DNA of 64,000 nt from Micromonospora sp. MW-13 (GTDB lineage: Bacteria > Actinomycetota > Actinomycetes > Mycobacteriales > Micromonosporaceae), in assembly GCF_003434305.1 (NCBI RefSeq), contig NZ_QKKX01000002.1:78223-142222 (forward strand), read 5' to 3'. A program made the translations under genes and the position numbers. Shown piece by piece: positions 17,438 to 25,952 of the stretch. A model generated the notes under the pieces. The model was given only the letters and a program-made list of their open reading frames with translations. It searched no databases and had not been told where the DNA came from. Positions within the stretch are counted from its first letter, which is position 1; every line of letters starts with the position of its first letter.

Positions 17438-18394
17438 ATGCCCCGATTCCTCTCCCGCCGGGCTCCTCGCACGGGCCCCCCGGCGGCTCCCCTCGTGCGC
17501 CCCGCCCGCCGGTGGTGGCGGACCGTTCTCCCGCTGGTCACGCTCGCCGTGTGCGTGCTGGCCGGGGTGGCCGTGCTGGCCGGCCGGCCCTCGGCCGGCG
17601 AGGTGTGGCGGTCGCCGGCCGGGGTGGCGGAGGCGGCGCTGGACCAGCCCGCGCCGCCCCTGGCGTCCGCCCCGGCCGGCCCGGCCGCCCTGGCCGATCC
17701 CGCCGGCCCGATCGGCCCTGCCGTCGCGGCTCCCGGGTCGGTGTCCCACCCGGCCGCGCCGGCCCCCGGCGGGTCCGCGTCGCCAATGCTGCGGCTGCCC
17801 GGCCCGGTGCCCTCGGCCGGCCGGGGCGGTTTCCGGTACGACGACCGGGCCGGCGAGGTACTCGGCACGTCCGGTCGGCTGCGCCGCTACCGGGTGGCGG
17901 TGGAGCCGGAGACGGGCGAGGACGTGCGGGCGTTCGGCACGGCGGTGCAGGAGGCGCTGGCCGGGCCGGGGAGCTGGGTGGACGGCGGCCGGCTGCGGTT
18001 GCAGCGGGTGCCGGGCGGGGCCGGGCACGACTTCACGGTCTACCTGGCCACGGCGCGCACCGCGGGCCGGATGTGCGCGGCCGGCGGTGTCGACATCCGG
18101 GTGGGCGGCCGGCCGTACACCTCCTGCCGGGCACCCGGGAAGGTGATCATCAACCTGGACCGGTGGCGGAGTTCGGTGCCGCACTTCGTGTCGGCCGGCG
18201 TGCCGCTGGCGGTCTATCGGACGTACGTGGTGAACCACGAGGTCGGGCACCAGCTCGGGCACCACCACGAGCGCTGCCCGAAGCCGGGCCGGCCCGCGCC
18301 GGTGATGATGCAGCAGACCCTGTTCCTGCGGGGGTGCGTGGCCAACCCGTGGCCCTACCTGGACGGCCGCCGGTACTCCGGCCCGTCGCTCTGA
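17438..18394 (+). CDS. DUF3152 secreted metallopeptidase-like protein (copy 1)
   Basis: The protein has 318 residues. An Arg-rich N-terminus is followed by one hydrophobic helix (TVLPLVTLAVCVLAGVAVLAG, about 30-50), so it is exported or membrane-anchored. After a long Pro/Ala linker comes the DUF3152 domain. It ends with a zinc-peptidase-like motif VVNHEVGHQLGHHHERC (HExxHxxxH form), followed by VMMQQTLFL and CVANPWPYLDG. Paired Cys residues may form disulfides. Such domains are common in actinobacteria and are thought to be zinc-dependent peptidases, but activity is not proven. It follows the hydrolase gene by 5 bp. Confidence 0.82.
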   Translation: MPRFLSRRAPRTGPPAAPLVRPARRWWRTVLPLVTLAVCVLAGVAVLAGRPSAGEVWRSPAGVAEAALDQPAPPLASAPAGPAALADPAGPIGPAVAAPGSVSHPAAPAPGGSASPMLRLPGPVPSAGRGGFRYDDRAGEVLGTSGRLRRYRVAVEPETGEDVRAFGTAVQEALAGPGSWVDGGRLRLQRVPGGAGHDFTVYLATARTAGRMCAAGGVDIRVGGRPYTSCRAPGKVIINLDRWRSSVPHFVSAGVPLAVYRTYVVNHEVGHQLGHHHERCPKPGRPAPVMMQQTLFLRGCVANPWPYLDGRRYSGPSL

Positions 18395-18606
18395 CCGGCG
18401 GCGACCCGGTCCGGTGGCCGGGCCGGGCGGGGGGCCGGCTTGCCGCCGACGGTCTTGCGGGCGATGAACTCCGGGCCACCCGCGAACGGCGACGGGACCG
18501 GCGGGGCCGGTTCCGGATGGCGCGCCGGGGCGGGCAACGCGAAGGCTTTTCGCGGTAGTTGAGGCAAAGGCGCGGAAATGCCCGTTTGGTCTGGCAGGCT
18601 GGGGCC

Positions 18607-19431
18607 GTGACTTCGGCGTCCCCTTCCGTCCCGTCCCGCCCCGCCGGTCCGCGTCCCGGCAGGGCCGGGCAGCGGGCGCGGCGACCCCGCCCGCGTACCC
18701 TGCTCGGTGGCCTCGCCGGGCTGGTGGCGCTCGTCGCGGCGGCAACCCTGGTCCTCGGCGGCCCGCCGACGGCCGGCCCTGGCGGGAGCTGGGTCGTGCC
18801 CGGCGGTGGCCCGGTCGGCCGGGTCGTGCCGACCGGCCCGGCCGCGGCGACCGGCTGGCCGAGCAGCGGCCCCGGCCGGTTCACCCCGGCGGCGGGCGAG
18901 AGCCCGGTCCGGGGCGCGGACGGCCCGGTGCGCCACTACCGGGTGCTCGTCGAGCAGGGCACCGACCAGGACGCGGACGCCTTCGCGGCCACCGTCGACG
19001 AGGTGCTCGGCGACCCGCGGAGCTGGATCGCCTCCGGGGAACTGCGGGTGCAGCGGGTGGCCGCGGCGGCCGACGCCGACTTCACCGTCTACCTGGCCAC
19101 CCCGGTCACCTCCGAGCGGCTGTGCGCGCTCGGCGGGCTGAGCACCGAGCGGTACACCTCCTGCCGGCTCCCCGGCCAGGTGATCATCAACCTGGCCCGC
19201 TGGATGACGGCGGTCCCGGACTACGGGGCGCCGCTGGACGTGTACCGGACGTACGTGGTCAACCACGAGGTCGGGCACGAGTTCGGCGAGCTGCACGAGG
19301 CCTGCCCGGGGCCCGGCGAGCCCGCGCCGGTCATGCAGCAGCAGACGTACGGCCTGGACGGCTGCCTGGCCAACCCCTGGCCCTACCTCGACGGTGCCCG
19401 GTACGCCGGGGAGCTGATCCCGGGCGTCTGA
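18607..19431 (+). CDS. DUF3152 secreted metallopeptidase-like protein (copy 2)
   Basis: The protein has 274 residues and is a paralogue of the preceding gene. It has the same architecture: a basic N-terminus, a helix near residues 36-55 (LLGGLAGLVALVAAATLVLGG), a short linker, then DUF3152. The catalytic motif is VVNHEVGHEFGELHEAC, so the third ligand His is kept while the residues around it differ from copy 1 (GHQLGHHHERC). The start is the GTG at 18607, followed by TSASPSVPSRPAG; the codons before it look non-coding. The two copies lie in tandem, a local duplication. Confidence 0.8.
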   Translation: MTSASPSVPSRPAGPRPGRAGQRARRPRPRTLLGGLAGLVALVAAATLVLGGPPTAGPGGSWVVPGGGPVGRVVPTGPAAATGWPSSGPGRFTPAAGESPVRGADGPVRHYRVLVEQGTDQDADAFAATVDEVLGDPRSWIASGELRVQRVAAAADADFTVYLATPVTSERLCALGGLSTERYTSCRLPGQVIINLARWMTAVPDYGAPLDVYRTYVVNHEVGHEFGELHEACPGPGEPAPVMQQQTYGLDGCLANPWPYLDGARYAGELIPGV

Positions 19432-19539
19432 GATATTCCCGCTCCCGCATGTCGGGCGACGTGGCCCTGCTCATGGCCGAACCCCGCTGCGGCGAGCAAC
19501 AATGGCGCGGTTCCCACCGCCGATCCCGGGGAGTCCACC

Positions 19540-20721
19540 GTGTCGTTGCCCCCGCTCGTCGAGCCCGCCGCCGAGCTGACCGTTGACGAGATCCGTCGCT
19601 ACTCCCGCCATCTGATCATCCCAGACGTCGGGGTCGAGGGGCAGAAGCGGCTGAAGAACGCCCGGGTGCTCTGCGTGGGCGCCGGGGGCCTCGGCTCGCC
19701 GGCCCTGCTGTACCTGGCCGCCGCAGGCGTCGGCACGCTCGGCATCATCGACTTCGACACCGTCGACGAGTCGAACCTCCAGCGGCAGATCATCCACGGG
19801 GTCTCCGACGTCGGCCGGTCCAAGGCCGAGTCCGCCGCCGCGTCGGTCCGCGAGATCAACCCGCTGGTCAACATCGAGATCCACAACACCGCGCTGGACC
19901 GGGACAACGTCCGCGAGATCTTCTCCGGCTACGACCTGATCGTCGACGGCACCGACAACTTCGCCACCCGGTACATGGTCAACGACGCGGCGGTGCTGCT
20001 CGGCAAGCCGTACGTCTGGGGGTCGATCTACCGGTTCGACGGCCAGGCGTCGGTGTTCTGGGCCGAGCACGGTCCCTGCTACCGCTGCCTCTACCCGGAG
20101 CCCCCGCCGCCCGGCATGGTCCCCTCCTGCGCCGAGGGCGGCGTGCTCGGCGTGCTCTGCGCGTCGATCGGCTCGATCCAGGTCAACGAGGCGATCAAGC
20201 TGCTCGCCGGCATCGGGGAGCCGCTGGTCGGCCGGCTGATGGTCTACGACGCCCTGGAGATGGAGTACCGCAAGATCAAGGTTCGGAAGGACCCGAACTG
20301 CGTGCTCTGCGGCGAGAACCCGACGGTCACCGACCTGCTGGAGGACTACGAGGACTTCTGCGGCGCGGTCTCCGAGGAGGCCCAGGAGGCGGTCGTCGAC
20401 TCGACCATCACCGCCGCCGAGCTCAAGGAGTGGCAGGACACCGGCAAGGACGTCTTCCTGGTCGACGTCCGCGAGCCCGCCGAGTACGAGATCGTCCGGA
20501 TCCCCGGGTCGACCCTGATCCCCAAGGGCGAGATCATCTCCGGAGAGGCGCTGGCGAAGCTGCCCCAGGACAAACAGATCGTGCTGCACTGCAAGTCCGG
20601 CGTCCGGTCCGCCGAGGCGCTCGCCGCGCTCAAGGCGGCCGGCTTCCGCGACGCGGTGCACGTCCAGGGCGGCGTGCTGTCCTGGATCAAGCAGATCGAT
20701 CCGTCCCTCCCCGCGTACTGA
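19540..20721 (+). CDS. moeZ: Adenylyltransferase/sulfurtransferase MoeZ
   Basis: The protein has 393 residues. Residues about 20-260 are an E1-like ThiF/MoeB domain with the nucleotide-binding loop CVGAGGLGSP, the adenylation residues in DESNLQRQ, and zinc-binding cysteine pairs (CYRCLYPEP and CVLCGENP). Residues about 290-390 are a rhodanese domain with the active-site loop LHCKSGVRSAEA. MoeZ activates the C-terminal glycine of sulfur-carrier proteins (MoaD, CysO, ThiS types) and transfers sulfur to them. The GTG start has GGGGAGTCCACC upstream. A perfect terminator follows 10 bp after the stop, so the gene is monocistronic. Confidence 0.93.
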   Translation: MSLPPLVEPAAELTVDEIRRYSRHLIIPDVGVEGQKRLKNARVLCVGAGGLGSPALLYLAAAGVGTLGIIDFDTVDESNLQRQIIHGVSDVGRSKAESAAASVREINPLVNIEIHNTALDRDNVREIFSGYDLIVDGTDNFATRYMVNDAAVLLGKPYVWGSIYRFDGQASVFWAEHGPCYRCLYPEPPPPGMVPSCAEGGVLGVLCASIGSIQVNEAIKLLAGIGEPLVGRLMVYDALEMEYRKIKVRKDPNCVLCGENPTVTDLLEDYEDFCGAVSEEAQEAVVDSTITAAELKEWQDTGKDVFLVDVREPAEYEIVRIPGSTLIPKGEIISGEALAKLPQDKQIVLHCKSGVRSAEALAALKAAGFRDAVHVQGGVLSWIKQIDPSLPAY

Positions 20722-20730
20722 GCCGAAAGG

Positions 20731-20770
20731 AAGGGCCCCTTCTCCACCGAGGTGTGGAGAAGGGGCCCTT
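20731..20770 (+). terminator. Perfect 17-bp hairpin terminator after moeZ
   Basis: The arms 20731-20747 and 20754-20770 pair perfectly around the loop CGAGGT. The core AAGGGGCCCTT, followed by CTTC, recurs in related form between proB and proA (AAGGGTCCCTT at 22954-22964). Confidence 0.85.
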
Positions 20771-20839
20771 CTTCGCACCTGCTCGCCCAGCTGTCGCTCG
20801 GCCGACCATCCGAGGCGTGATCGCGTTTGCGCCGGTAGC

Positions 20840-21670
20840 GTGGCTGCCGTGGTCGACTTGGACGCCGCGATCGGCTTCGTGGTGGCGCACGGTGACGCGG
20901 TGGACCGCGCCCGGCTCTCCTGGCTGCGCGCCGGCGCCGCGCCCGCGCCGGAGCTGCTCGACAGCGCCGAGGTCGGCCAGACCCCGGAGGGCGGCTGGCC
21001 GGCGGTCTGGGGCGGCGACGTCGCCTCGGTCGACGCCACCTGCTTCCGCCTCGCGGAGCTGGACGACCTGGGCGCCCTCGGCCGTCCCGCCGCCCGCCGG
21101 GCGCTGGACTGGCTGGCCACCCGCCAGCAGGCCGACGGCTGCTGGGAGGAGGCCCCCGCGTTGGCGGACGCCGCCCCGGCGTGGGCCCGGCCGGGCGACC
21201 CCGAGGCCCGCCTCTACCTGACCGCCAACGCCGCCTTCTGGCTGACCGTGGCCGGCCTGGACGCCCGCGCCGCCGGCCCGCTCGACCACCGGGTCGGCGG
21301 CGCGTACGCCGGGGTGGTGCACGCCGCCGCCCAGGCGCTCGTCGTCGAGCTGAAGCCGGACGGCACCTGGCCGTCGTACCTGGCCGTCGGTTGGCTGAGC
21401 GCGGCGGTGTTCCACCGGCAGGAGCTGTTCTACGAGTCGGCCCGGATCCAGGTGGTGCTGGCCGACCGGATGCCGCGGATCTCCCCGGCCAACGCCGCGT
21501 GGCTGGCCGCCGCCCTGCGCCGGGTCGGCGTCGACGAGCAGCACTGGACCCTGGTCGCGGCGCGCCGCCGGCTGGCCGAGACCCAGCGCAGCGACGGCGG
21601 CTGGGAGAGCGACGACGGCCACCAGTTCGACGTGCACACCACGCTGGCGGCCATCCGCGCCTGCCGCTGA
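20840..21670 (+). CDS. Prenyltransferase/squalene-oxidase-repeat-like protein
   Basis: The protein has 276 residues. It is built from helices with recurrent QxxDGxW-type elements: GQTPEGGWPAVWGGDV near residue 45, RQQADGCWEEAP near 100, ELKPDGTWPSYLAVGW near 175 and TQRSDGGWESDDGHQFD near 250. This is the alpha/alpha toroid repeat of squalene cyclases and prenyltransferase beta subunits. The catalytic DxDD of cyclases is not apparent, so it may be a structural or accessory member. The GTG start at 20840 is the first after the terminator. It is convergent with proA, only 15 bp between the stops. Confidence 0.72.
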   Translation: MAAVVDLDAAIGFVVAHGDAVDRARLSWLRAGAAPAPELLDSAEVGQTPEGGWPAVWGGDVASVDATCFRLAELDDLGALGRPAARRALDWLATRQQADGCWEEAPALADAAPAWARPGDPEARLYLTANAAFWLTVAGLDARAAGPLDHRVGGAYAGVVHAAAQALVVELKPDGTWPSYLAVGWLSAAVFHRQELFYESARIQVVLADRMPRISPANAAWLAAALRRVGVDEQHWTLVAARRRLAETQRSDGGWESDDGHQFDVHTTLAAIRACR

Positions 21671-21685
21671 CCCGCCGTTGCCCGC

Positions 21686-22930
21686 CTACCCGCGCAGGTG
21701 GCCGTCGCCGGTGACGACGTACTTGGTGCTGGTCAGCTCGGGCAGGCCCATCGGGCCCCGGGCGTGCAGCTTCTGCGTCGAGATGCCGATCTCCGCGCCG
21801 AAGCCGAACTCGCCGCCGTCGGTGAACCGGGTCGAGGCGTTCACCATCACCGCCGCCGAGTCCACCCGGGCCACGAACTCCCGGGCCGCCGACTGGGAGT
21901 CCGTGACGATCGCCTCCGTGTGGCCGCTGCCGTACCGGCGGATGTGCGCGACCGCCGCGTCAAGCGAGTCGACGACGGCGACCGAGATGTCGGCCGACAG
22001 GTACTCGGTGGCGTAGTCGTCCTCGGTGGCCGGCACCACCGCGGCGGAGTGCGCGGCGACCTCGGGGGAGCCGTGCACGGTCACCCCGGCCTCGGCGAAC
22101 GCGGCCAGCACGGCCGGCAGGAAGGCGTCCGCGACGGCGGCGTGCACCAGCAGCGACTCGGCGGTGTTGCAGGTGGACAGCCGCTGGGTCTTGGCGTTCA
22201 GGGTGATCGCCACGGCCTTGGCCAGGTCGGCGGCGGCGTCGACGTACACGTGGCAGTTGCCCACCCCGGTCTCGATCACCGGCACCGTCGACTCCTCGAC
22301 CACGGTGCGGATCAGCGACGCGCCGCCGCGCGGGATCAGCACGTCGACCAGGCCCCGGGCGCGCATCAGCTCCTTGACCGAGTCGCGGCTGGAGGCGTCG
22401 AGCAGTTGCACCGCGTCCGCCGGCAGGCCGGCCCCGGCGACCGCGTCGCGCAGCACCGCGACCAGGGCGGCGTTCGACCGCGCCGCCGAGGAGGAGCCAC
22501 GCAGCAGCGCCGCGTTGCCGGACTTCAGGCAGATCCCGGCGGCGTCCACGGTCACGTTCGGGCGGGCCTCGTAGATGATCCCCACCACCCCGAACGGCAC
22601 CCGGACCTGGCGCAGCTCCAGGCCGTTGGGCAGGGTCGAGCCGCGGACCACCTCGCCCACCGGGTCGGGCAGCGCGGCCATCTCGCGCAGCGCGTCGGCG
22701 ATGCCGGCCACCCGGCCCGCGTCGAGGGCGAGCCGGTCCAGCACCGCCGCGCTCAGCCCGGCCGCGCGCCCGGCCGCCAGGTCCGCCGCGTTCGCGGTCA
22801 GGATCTCGGGGGTACGCGCCACCAGCGCGTCGGCCATCGCGGCCAGCGCGCCGTCCTTGACCGTACGGGTGGCGACGGCCAGCGCCTCCGCCGCGTCCCG
22901 GGCCCGCCGGGCCTGCTCGTCGACGCTCAT
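21686..22930 (-). CDS. proA: Gamma-glutamyl phosphate reductase ProA
   Basis: The protein has 414 residues, the usual length. It reduces gamma-glutamyl phosphate to glutamate semialdehyde with NADPH in proline synthesis. Key segments are [20 protein letters not shown] near residue 112, [38 protein letters not shown], and the catalytic Cys in [13 protein letters not shown]. It lies 36 bp after proB on the same strand, the classic proBA arrangement. The short spacer carries the palindrome AAGGGTCCCTT. Confidence 0.95.
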   Translation of the reverse strand: MSVDEQARRARDAAEALAVATRTVKDGALAAMADALVARTPEILTANAADLAAGRAAGLSAAVLDRLALDAGRVAGIADALREMAALPDPVGEVVRGSTLPNGLELRQVRVPFGVVGIIYEARPNVTVDAAGICLKSGNAALLRGSSSAARSNAALVAVLRDAVAGAGLPADAVQLLDASSRDSVKELMRARGLVDVLIPRGGASLIRTVVEESTVPVIETGVGNCHVYVDAAADLAKAVAITLNAKTQRLSTCNTAESLLVHAAVADAFLPAVLAAFAEAGVTVHGSPEVAAHSAAVVPATEDDYATEYLSADISVAVVDSLDAAVAHIRRYGSGHTEAIVTDSQSAAREFVARVDSAAVMVNASTRFTDGGEFGFGAEIGISTQKLHARGPMGLPELTSTKYVVTGDGHLRG

Positions 22931-22966
22931 CCTGCACTCCTCACGGTGTTGGGAAGGGTCCCTTGG

Positions 22967-24076
22967 CTACAGCAGCACCAGGTCGTCGCGGTGGACGACC
23001 TCACGTTCGTACGCCGGGCCGAGCGCCGCGGCCAACTCGCCGGTGGAGCGGCCGAGCAGGCCGGGCAGCTCGACGGCGTCGTAGTTGACCAGCCCCCGGG
23101 CGACCGGGGCACCCCCGGTGTCGACCAGGTCGACCGGGTCGCCCGCGGTGAACGCCCCGTCGACGGCCGTGATCCCGGCCGGCAGCAGCGACTTGCGCCG
23201 GCCCACCACGGCCGCGACCGCACCCTCGTCCAGGTGCAGCCGGCCGCGCGGGCTGGTGGCGTGGGCCAGCCAGAACAGCCGGGCGGCGGGCCGCCGCCGC
23301 CCGGCGTGGAACAGGGTGCCGACCTCCTCGCCGGCCAGCGCCCCGGTGGCCAGCGGCGCGGCGGTGAGCACCACGGGGATTCCGAAGCCGGTGGCGATCC
23401 GGGCCGCCTCGACCTTGGTGACCATGCCGCCGGTGCCGACCCCGGCCCGGCCAACCCCGCCGACCTGTACGCCGGCCAGGTCCCGCTCGTCGCGGACCTC
23501 GGTGATCCGGGTCGACTCCGGCCGGGCCGGGTCGCCGGTCCACAGCGCGTCGACGTCGGAGAGGAGGACCAGCAGCTCGGCGTGGACCAGCGCGGCGACC
23601 AGGGCGGCCAGCCGGTCGTTGTCGCCGAACCGGATCTCCTCGGTGGCCACCGTGTCGTTCTCGTTGACGATCGGCACGGCCCGCAGGTCGAGCAGCTTGC
23701 GCAGGGTCCGGTACGCGTTGCGGTAGTGCGCCCGCCGGGTCACGTCGTCGACGGTGAGCAGCACCTGCCCGACGGTCAGGCCGTGCCGGGCGAAACCGGC
23801 CGCGTACCGGCCGATCAGCAGGCCCTGGCCGACGCTGGCGGCGGCCTGCTGGGTGGCCAGGTCGCGCGGGCGCCGGGTGAGCCCGAGCGGGGCGAGCCCG
23901 GCGGCGATCGCGCCGGAGGAGACCAGCACCACCTCGCGGCCGGCGGCGGTGAGCGCGGCGAGGGTGTCGACCAGCGCGTCGACCCGGGCGTCGTCGAGGC
24001 CGCCGGACGCCGTGGTCAGCGAGGACGAGCCGATCTTGACGACGACCCGCCGGGCCGAGGTGACTGCTTCGCGCAC
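22967..24076 (-). CDS. proB: Glutamate 5-kinase ProB
   Basis: The protein has 369 residues from the GTG at 24076. The amino-acid kinase domain begins ARRVVVKIGSSSLT and contains LVSSGAIAAG, the substrate loop VNENDTVATEEIRFGDND, and VGTGGMVTKVEAA. A C-terminal PUA domain follows (RGRLHLDEGAVAAVVGRRKSLLP). It makes the first step of proline synthesis and is normally feedback-inhibited by proline. The frame remains open to 24346, but that part is antisense to the divergent gene at 24162, so the shorter start is preferred; the distance between the two starts is about 85 bp. Confidence 0.93.
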   Translation of the reverse strand: MREAVTSARRVVVKIGSSSLTTASGGLDDARVDALVDTLAALTAAGREVVLVSSGAIAAGLAPLGLTRRPRDLATQQAAASVGQGLLIGRYAAGFARHGLTVGQVLLTVDDVTRRAHYRNAYRTLRKLLDLRAVPIVNENDTVATEEIRFGDNDRLAALVAALVHAELLVLLSDVDALWTGDPARPESTRITEVRDERDLAGVQVGGVGRAGVGTGGMVTKVEAARIATGFGIPVVLTAAPLATGALAGEEVGTLFHAGRRRPAARLFWLAHATSPRGRLHLDEGAVAAVVGRRKSLLPAGITAVDGAFTAGDPVDLVDTGGAPVARGLVNYDAVELPGLLGRSTGELAAALGPAYEREVVHRDDLVLL

Positions 24077-24161
24077 CCGCCCATTCTGCGTGGTCGGTCC
24101 CGTGCCCCCGGCCGCGGTTCCCATACTCTGGCCGGTCGGGACAGGCTGGGGGGTGGCGGAC

Positions 24162-24476
24162 GTGACACCTGAGGAGTACGTCGAGGCGGTGCTGGAACTG
24201 GTCGAGCGCATCCCGCCGGGCCGGGTGATGTCGTACGGCGCGGTCGCCGACGCGCTCGCCGAGCGCTCGGGACGGGCGTCGGCGCGGCTGGTCGGGTCGA
24301 TCATGGCCCGGCACGGGGGCGGGGTGCCGTGGCACCGGGTGGTCAACTCGACCGGCCGGCTGCCGCCCGGCCACGAGGTCGAGGCGCGGGCCCGGCTGCG
24401 CGCCGAGGGTGCCCCGCTGCGCCCGTCGGGCGTCGACGTGGCGGCGGCGAGCTGGTCGCCGGAAGAGGGGATGTGA
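24162..24476 (+). CDS. Alkyltransferase-like protein (ATL), non-enzymatic MGMT homologue
   Basis: The protein has 104 residues: only the DNA-binding C-terminal domain of O6-alkylguanine-DNA alkyltransferases. The motif is VPWHRVVNS near residue 62, where the acceptor Cys of PCHRV is replaced by Trp. The residues RIPPGRVMSYGAVADAL and an Arg finger region (RSGRASARLVGSIM) are kept. ATL proteins bind O6-alkylguanine, flip the base and hand the lesion to nucleotide excision repair. GTG codons at 24153 and 24162 are both possible; the second gives the usual N-terminus (TPEEYVEAVL). It is divergent from proB. Confidence 0.85.
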   Translation: MTPEEYVEAVLELVERIPPGRVMSYGAVADALAERSGRASARLVGSIMARHGGGVPWHRVVNSTGRLPPGHEVEARARLRAEGAPLRPSGVDVAAASWSPEEGM

Positions 24477-24508
24477 CCCCGGCCATAACGTGAGTAACAT
24501 TCGGCGTC

Positions 24509-25918
24509 ATGACGCTGCCGCCGGTCGGATCCGGTACGCCGCCCGGCGGGCTACCCCGTCGGGTGCACCTCGGCTACGCCCTGGGTTCGCTGGCCACCGG
24601 GGCCTTCGGCACGGTGCCCGGGCTGTTGCTGCTGCCGTACCTGACCGACACCCTGGGCGTCGCCGCCGGAGTGGCCGCCCTGCTGGTGCTCCTGCCGAAG
24701 GCGTGGGACGTGCTGGTCAACCCGGTCGTCGGCCGGATCTCCGACCGGACCAGGTCGCGCTGGGGGGCCCGCCGGCCGTACCTGCTGCTCGGCGGGCTCG
24801 CCCTCGCCGCGCTGTTCGCCGCGATCTTCGCCGCCCCGTTCGGCTCCGGCCCGGCCGCCGCCGGGTACGTCGCCGTCGCCTTCCTGGCCACCGCGACGGC
24901 GTTCGCCTTCTTCCAGGTCCCGTACGTGGCGATGCCGGCCGAGCTGACCGCCGACTACGCGGAACGTACCCGGCTGATGAGCTGGCGGATCGCGGTGCTG
25001 GCGGTGGCCATCCTGGTCTCCGGCGCGGTGGCCCCGGCCGTGGTGACCGCCGGCGGGGACGGCGTCCCCGGGCACCGCTGGATGGGCCTGTTCGTCGCCG
25101 CGCTGATCGTGCTCGGCGCGGTCGGGGCGTTCCTCGGCACCCGGGGCGCGCCCACCGGCACGGCCGGCGAGAGCGAGCCGACCCTGCGCGCCCAGCTCGC
25201 CGTCGCCGGCCGCAACCGGCCGTTCCGGGCGTTGCTGGTCTGCTTCGTGATCCAGTCCGCCGGGGTGGCCACCATCCTGGCCGGGGTCAGCTACTTCGCC
25301 GACCAGGTGCTGCGCGACCCGGACACCGGCCCGACCGTGCTGTTCGCCTGCTTCGTCGGGCCAGCGCTGCTGGTGATGCCGGTGTGGACCCGGGTCGGCG
25401 CCCGGGTCGGCAAGCGGGCCGCCCTGGTCGCCGCGTCGGTGCTGCTGGCGGGCGGCGCGGTCATCCTGGTCGCCGCGCCGGCGCTGCCGGCCGTCGCGGT
25501 CTACCTGGTGGTCGCCGTGATCGGCGTCGGGTACGCCGGCCAGCAGGTCTTCGCGCTGGCCATGCTGCCCGACTGCATCGCGTACGACACCGCGCGTACC
25601 GGCCGGCGGCAGGCCGGCGTGTTCACCGGCCTCTGGACGGCGGGCGAGACTTTCGGCCTAGCCCTCGGACCGGGCATCTACGGCCTGGTCCTCCAGCTCA
25701 GCGGCTACGTCTCGTCCGACACCGGCGCGGCGGCGGCCCAGTCCGACACCGCCCGCCTCGGCGTCCTGCTCGGCTTCACGATCCTGCCGGCCCTCCTGGT
25801 GGCCCCGCCCCTGCTCCTGCTCCGCCACTACACCCTCACCCCGGCCGACCTGACCGCCGCCGTCCCCCACCACCGCTCCGCCGATCATGGAGTTGTGCTG
25901 GGAGAGAAAAGCCGCTGA
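24509..25918 (+). CDS. MFS transporter of the glycoside-pentoside-hexuronide:cation symporter type
   Basis: The protein has 469 residues and about 12 membrane helices. The N-terminal half has LGYALGSLATGAFGTVPGLL and the GPH signature PKAWDVLVNPVVGRISDRTRS near residue 70. The second half has AFFQVPYVAMPAELTADYAERT near 130 and VGYAGQQVFALAMLPDCIAYD near 335. These match MelB-like symporters that couple sugar uptake to protons or sodium. The substrate is unknown. Its 3' end lies inside a palindromic repeat (25882-25952) that also covers the start of the next gene. Confidence 0.83.
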   Translation: MTLPPVGSGTPPGGLPRRVHLGYALGSLATGAFGTVPGLLLLPYLTDTLGVAAGVAALLVLLPKAWDVLVNPVVGRISDRTRSRWGARRPYLLLGGLALAALFAAIFAAPFGSGPAAAGYVAVAFLATATAFAFFQVPYVAMPAELTADYAERTRLMSWRIAVLAVAILVSGAVAPAVVTAGGDGVPGHRWMGLFVAALIVLGAVGAFLGTRGAPTGTAGESEPTLRAQLAVAGRNRPFRALLVCFVIQSAGVATILAGVSYFADQVLRDPDTGPTVLFACFVGPALLVMPVWTRVGARVGKRAALVAASVLLAGGAVILVAAPALPAVAVYLVVAVIGVGYAGQQVFALAMLPDCIAYDTARTGRRQAGVFTGLWTAGETFGLALGPGIYGLVLQLSGYVSSDTGAAAAQSDTARLGVLLGFTILPALLVAPPLLLLRHYTLTPADLTAAVPHHRSADHGVVLGEKSR

Positions 25919-25952
25919 CCGCCACGAGAAGGGCACCACTACTCCATGATCG
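25882..25952. repeat. Long imperfect palindrome spanning a gene end and the next gene start
   Basis: The arms 25882-25900 and 25934-25952 pair over 19 bp with two mismatches; the outer 12 bp (CGATCATGGAGT) are perfect. The left arm lies in the last codons of the transporter gene. The right arm contains the ATG of the following decarboxylase gene. I recognise the core as a type common in Micromonospora genomes. Confidence 0.75.

Noticed and set aside
22967..24346. Longer ProB with a 90-residue N-terminal extension
   Set aside because: The extension is antisense to the ATL gene, Ser/Thr/Pro-rich, and glutamate kinases start at the residues kept here.
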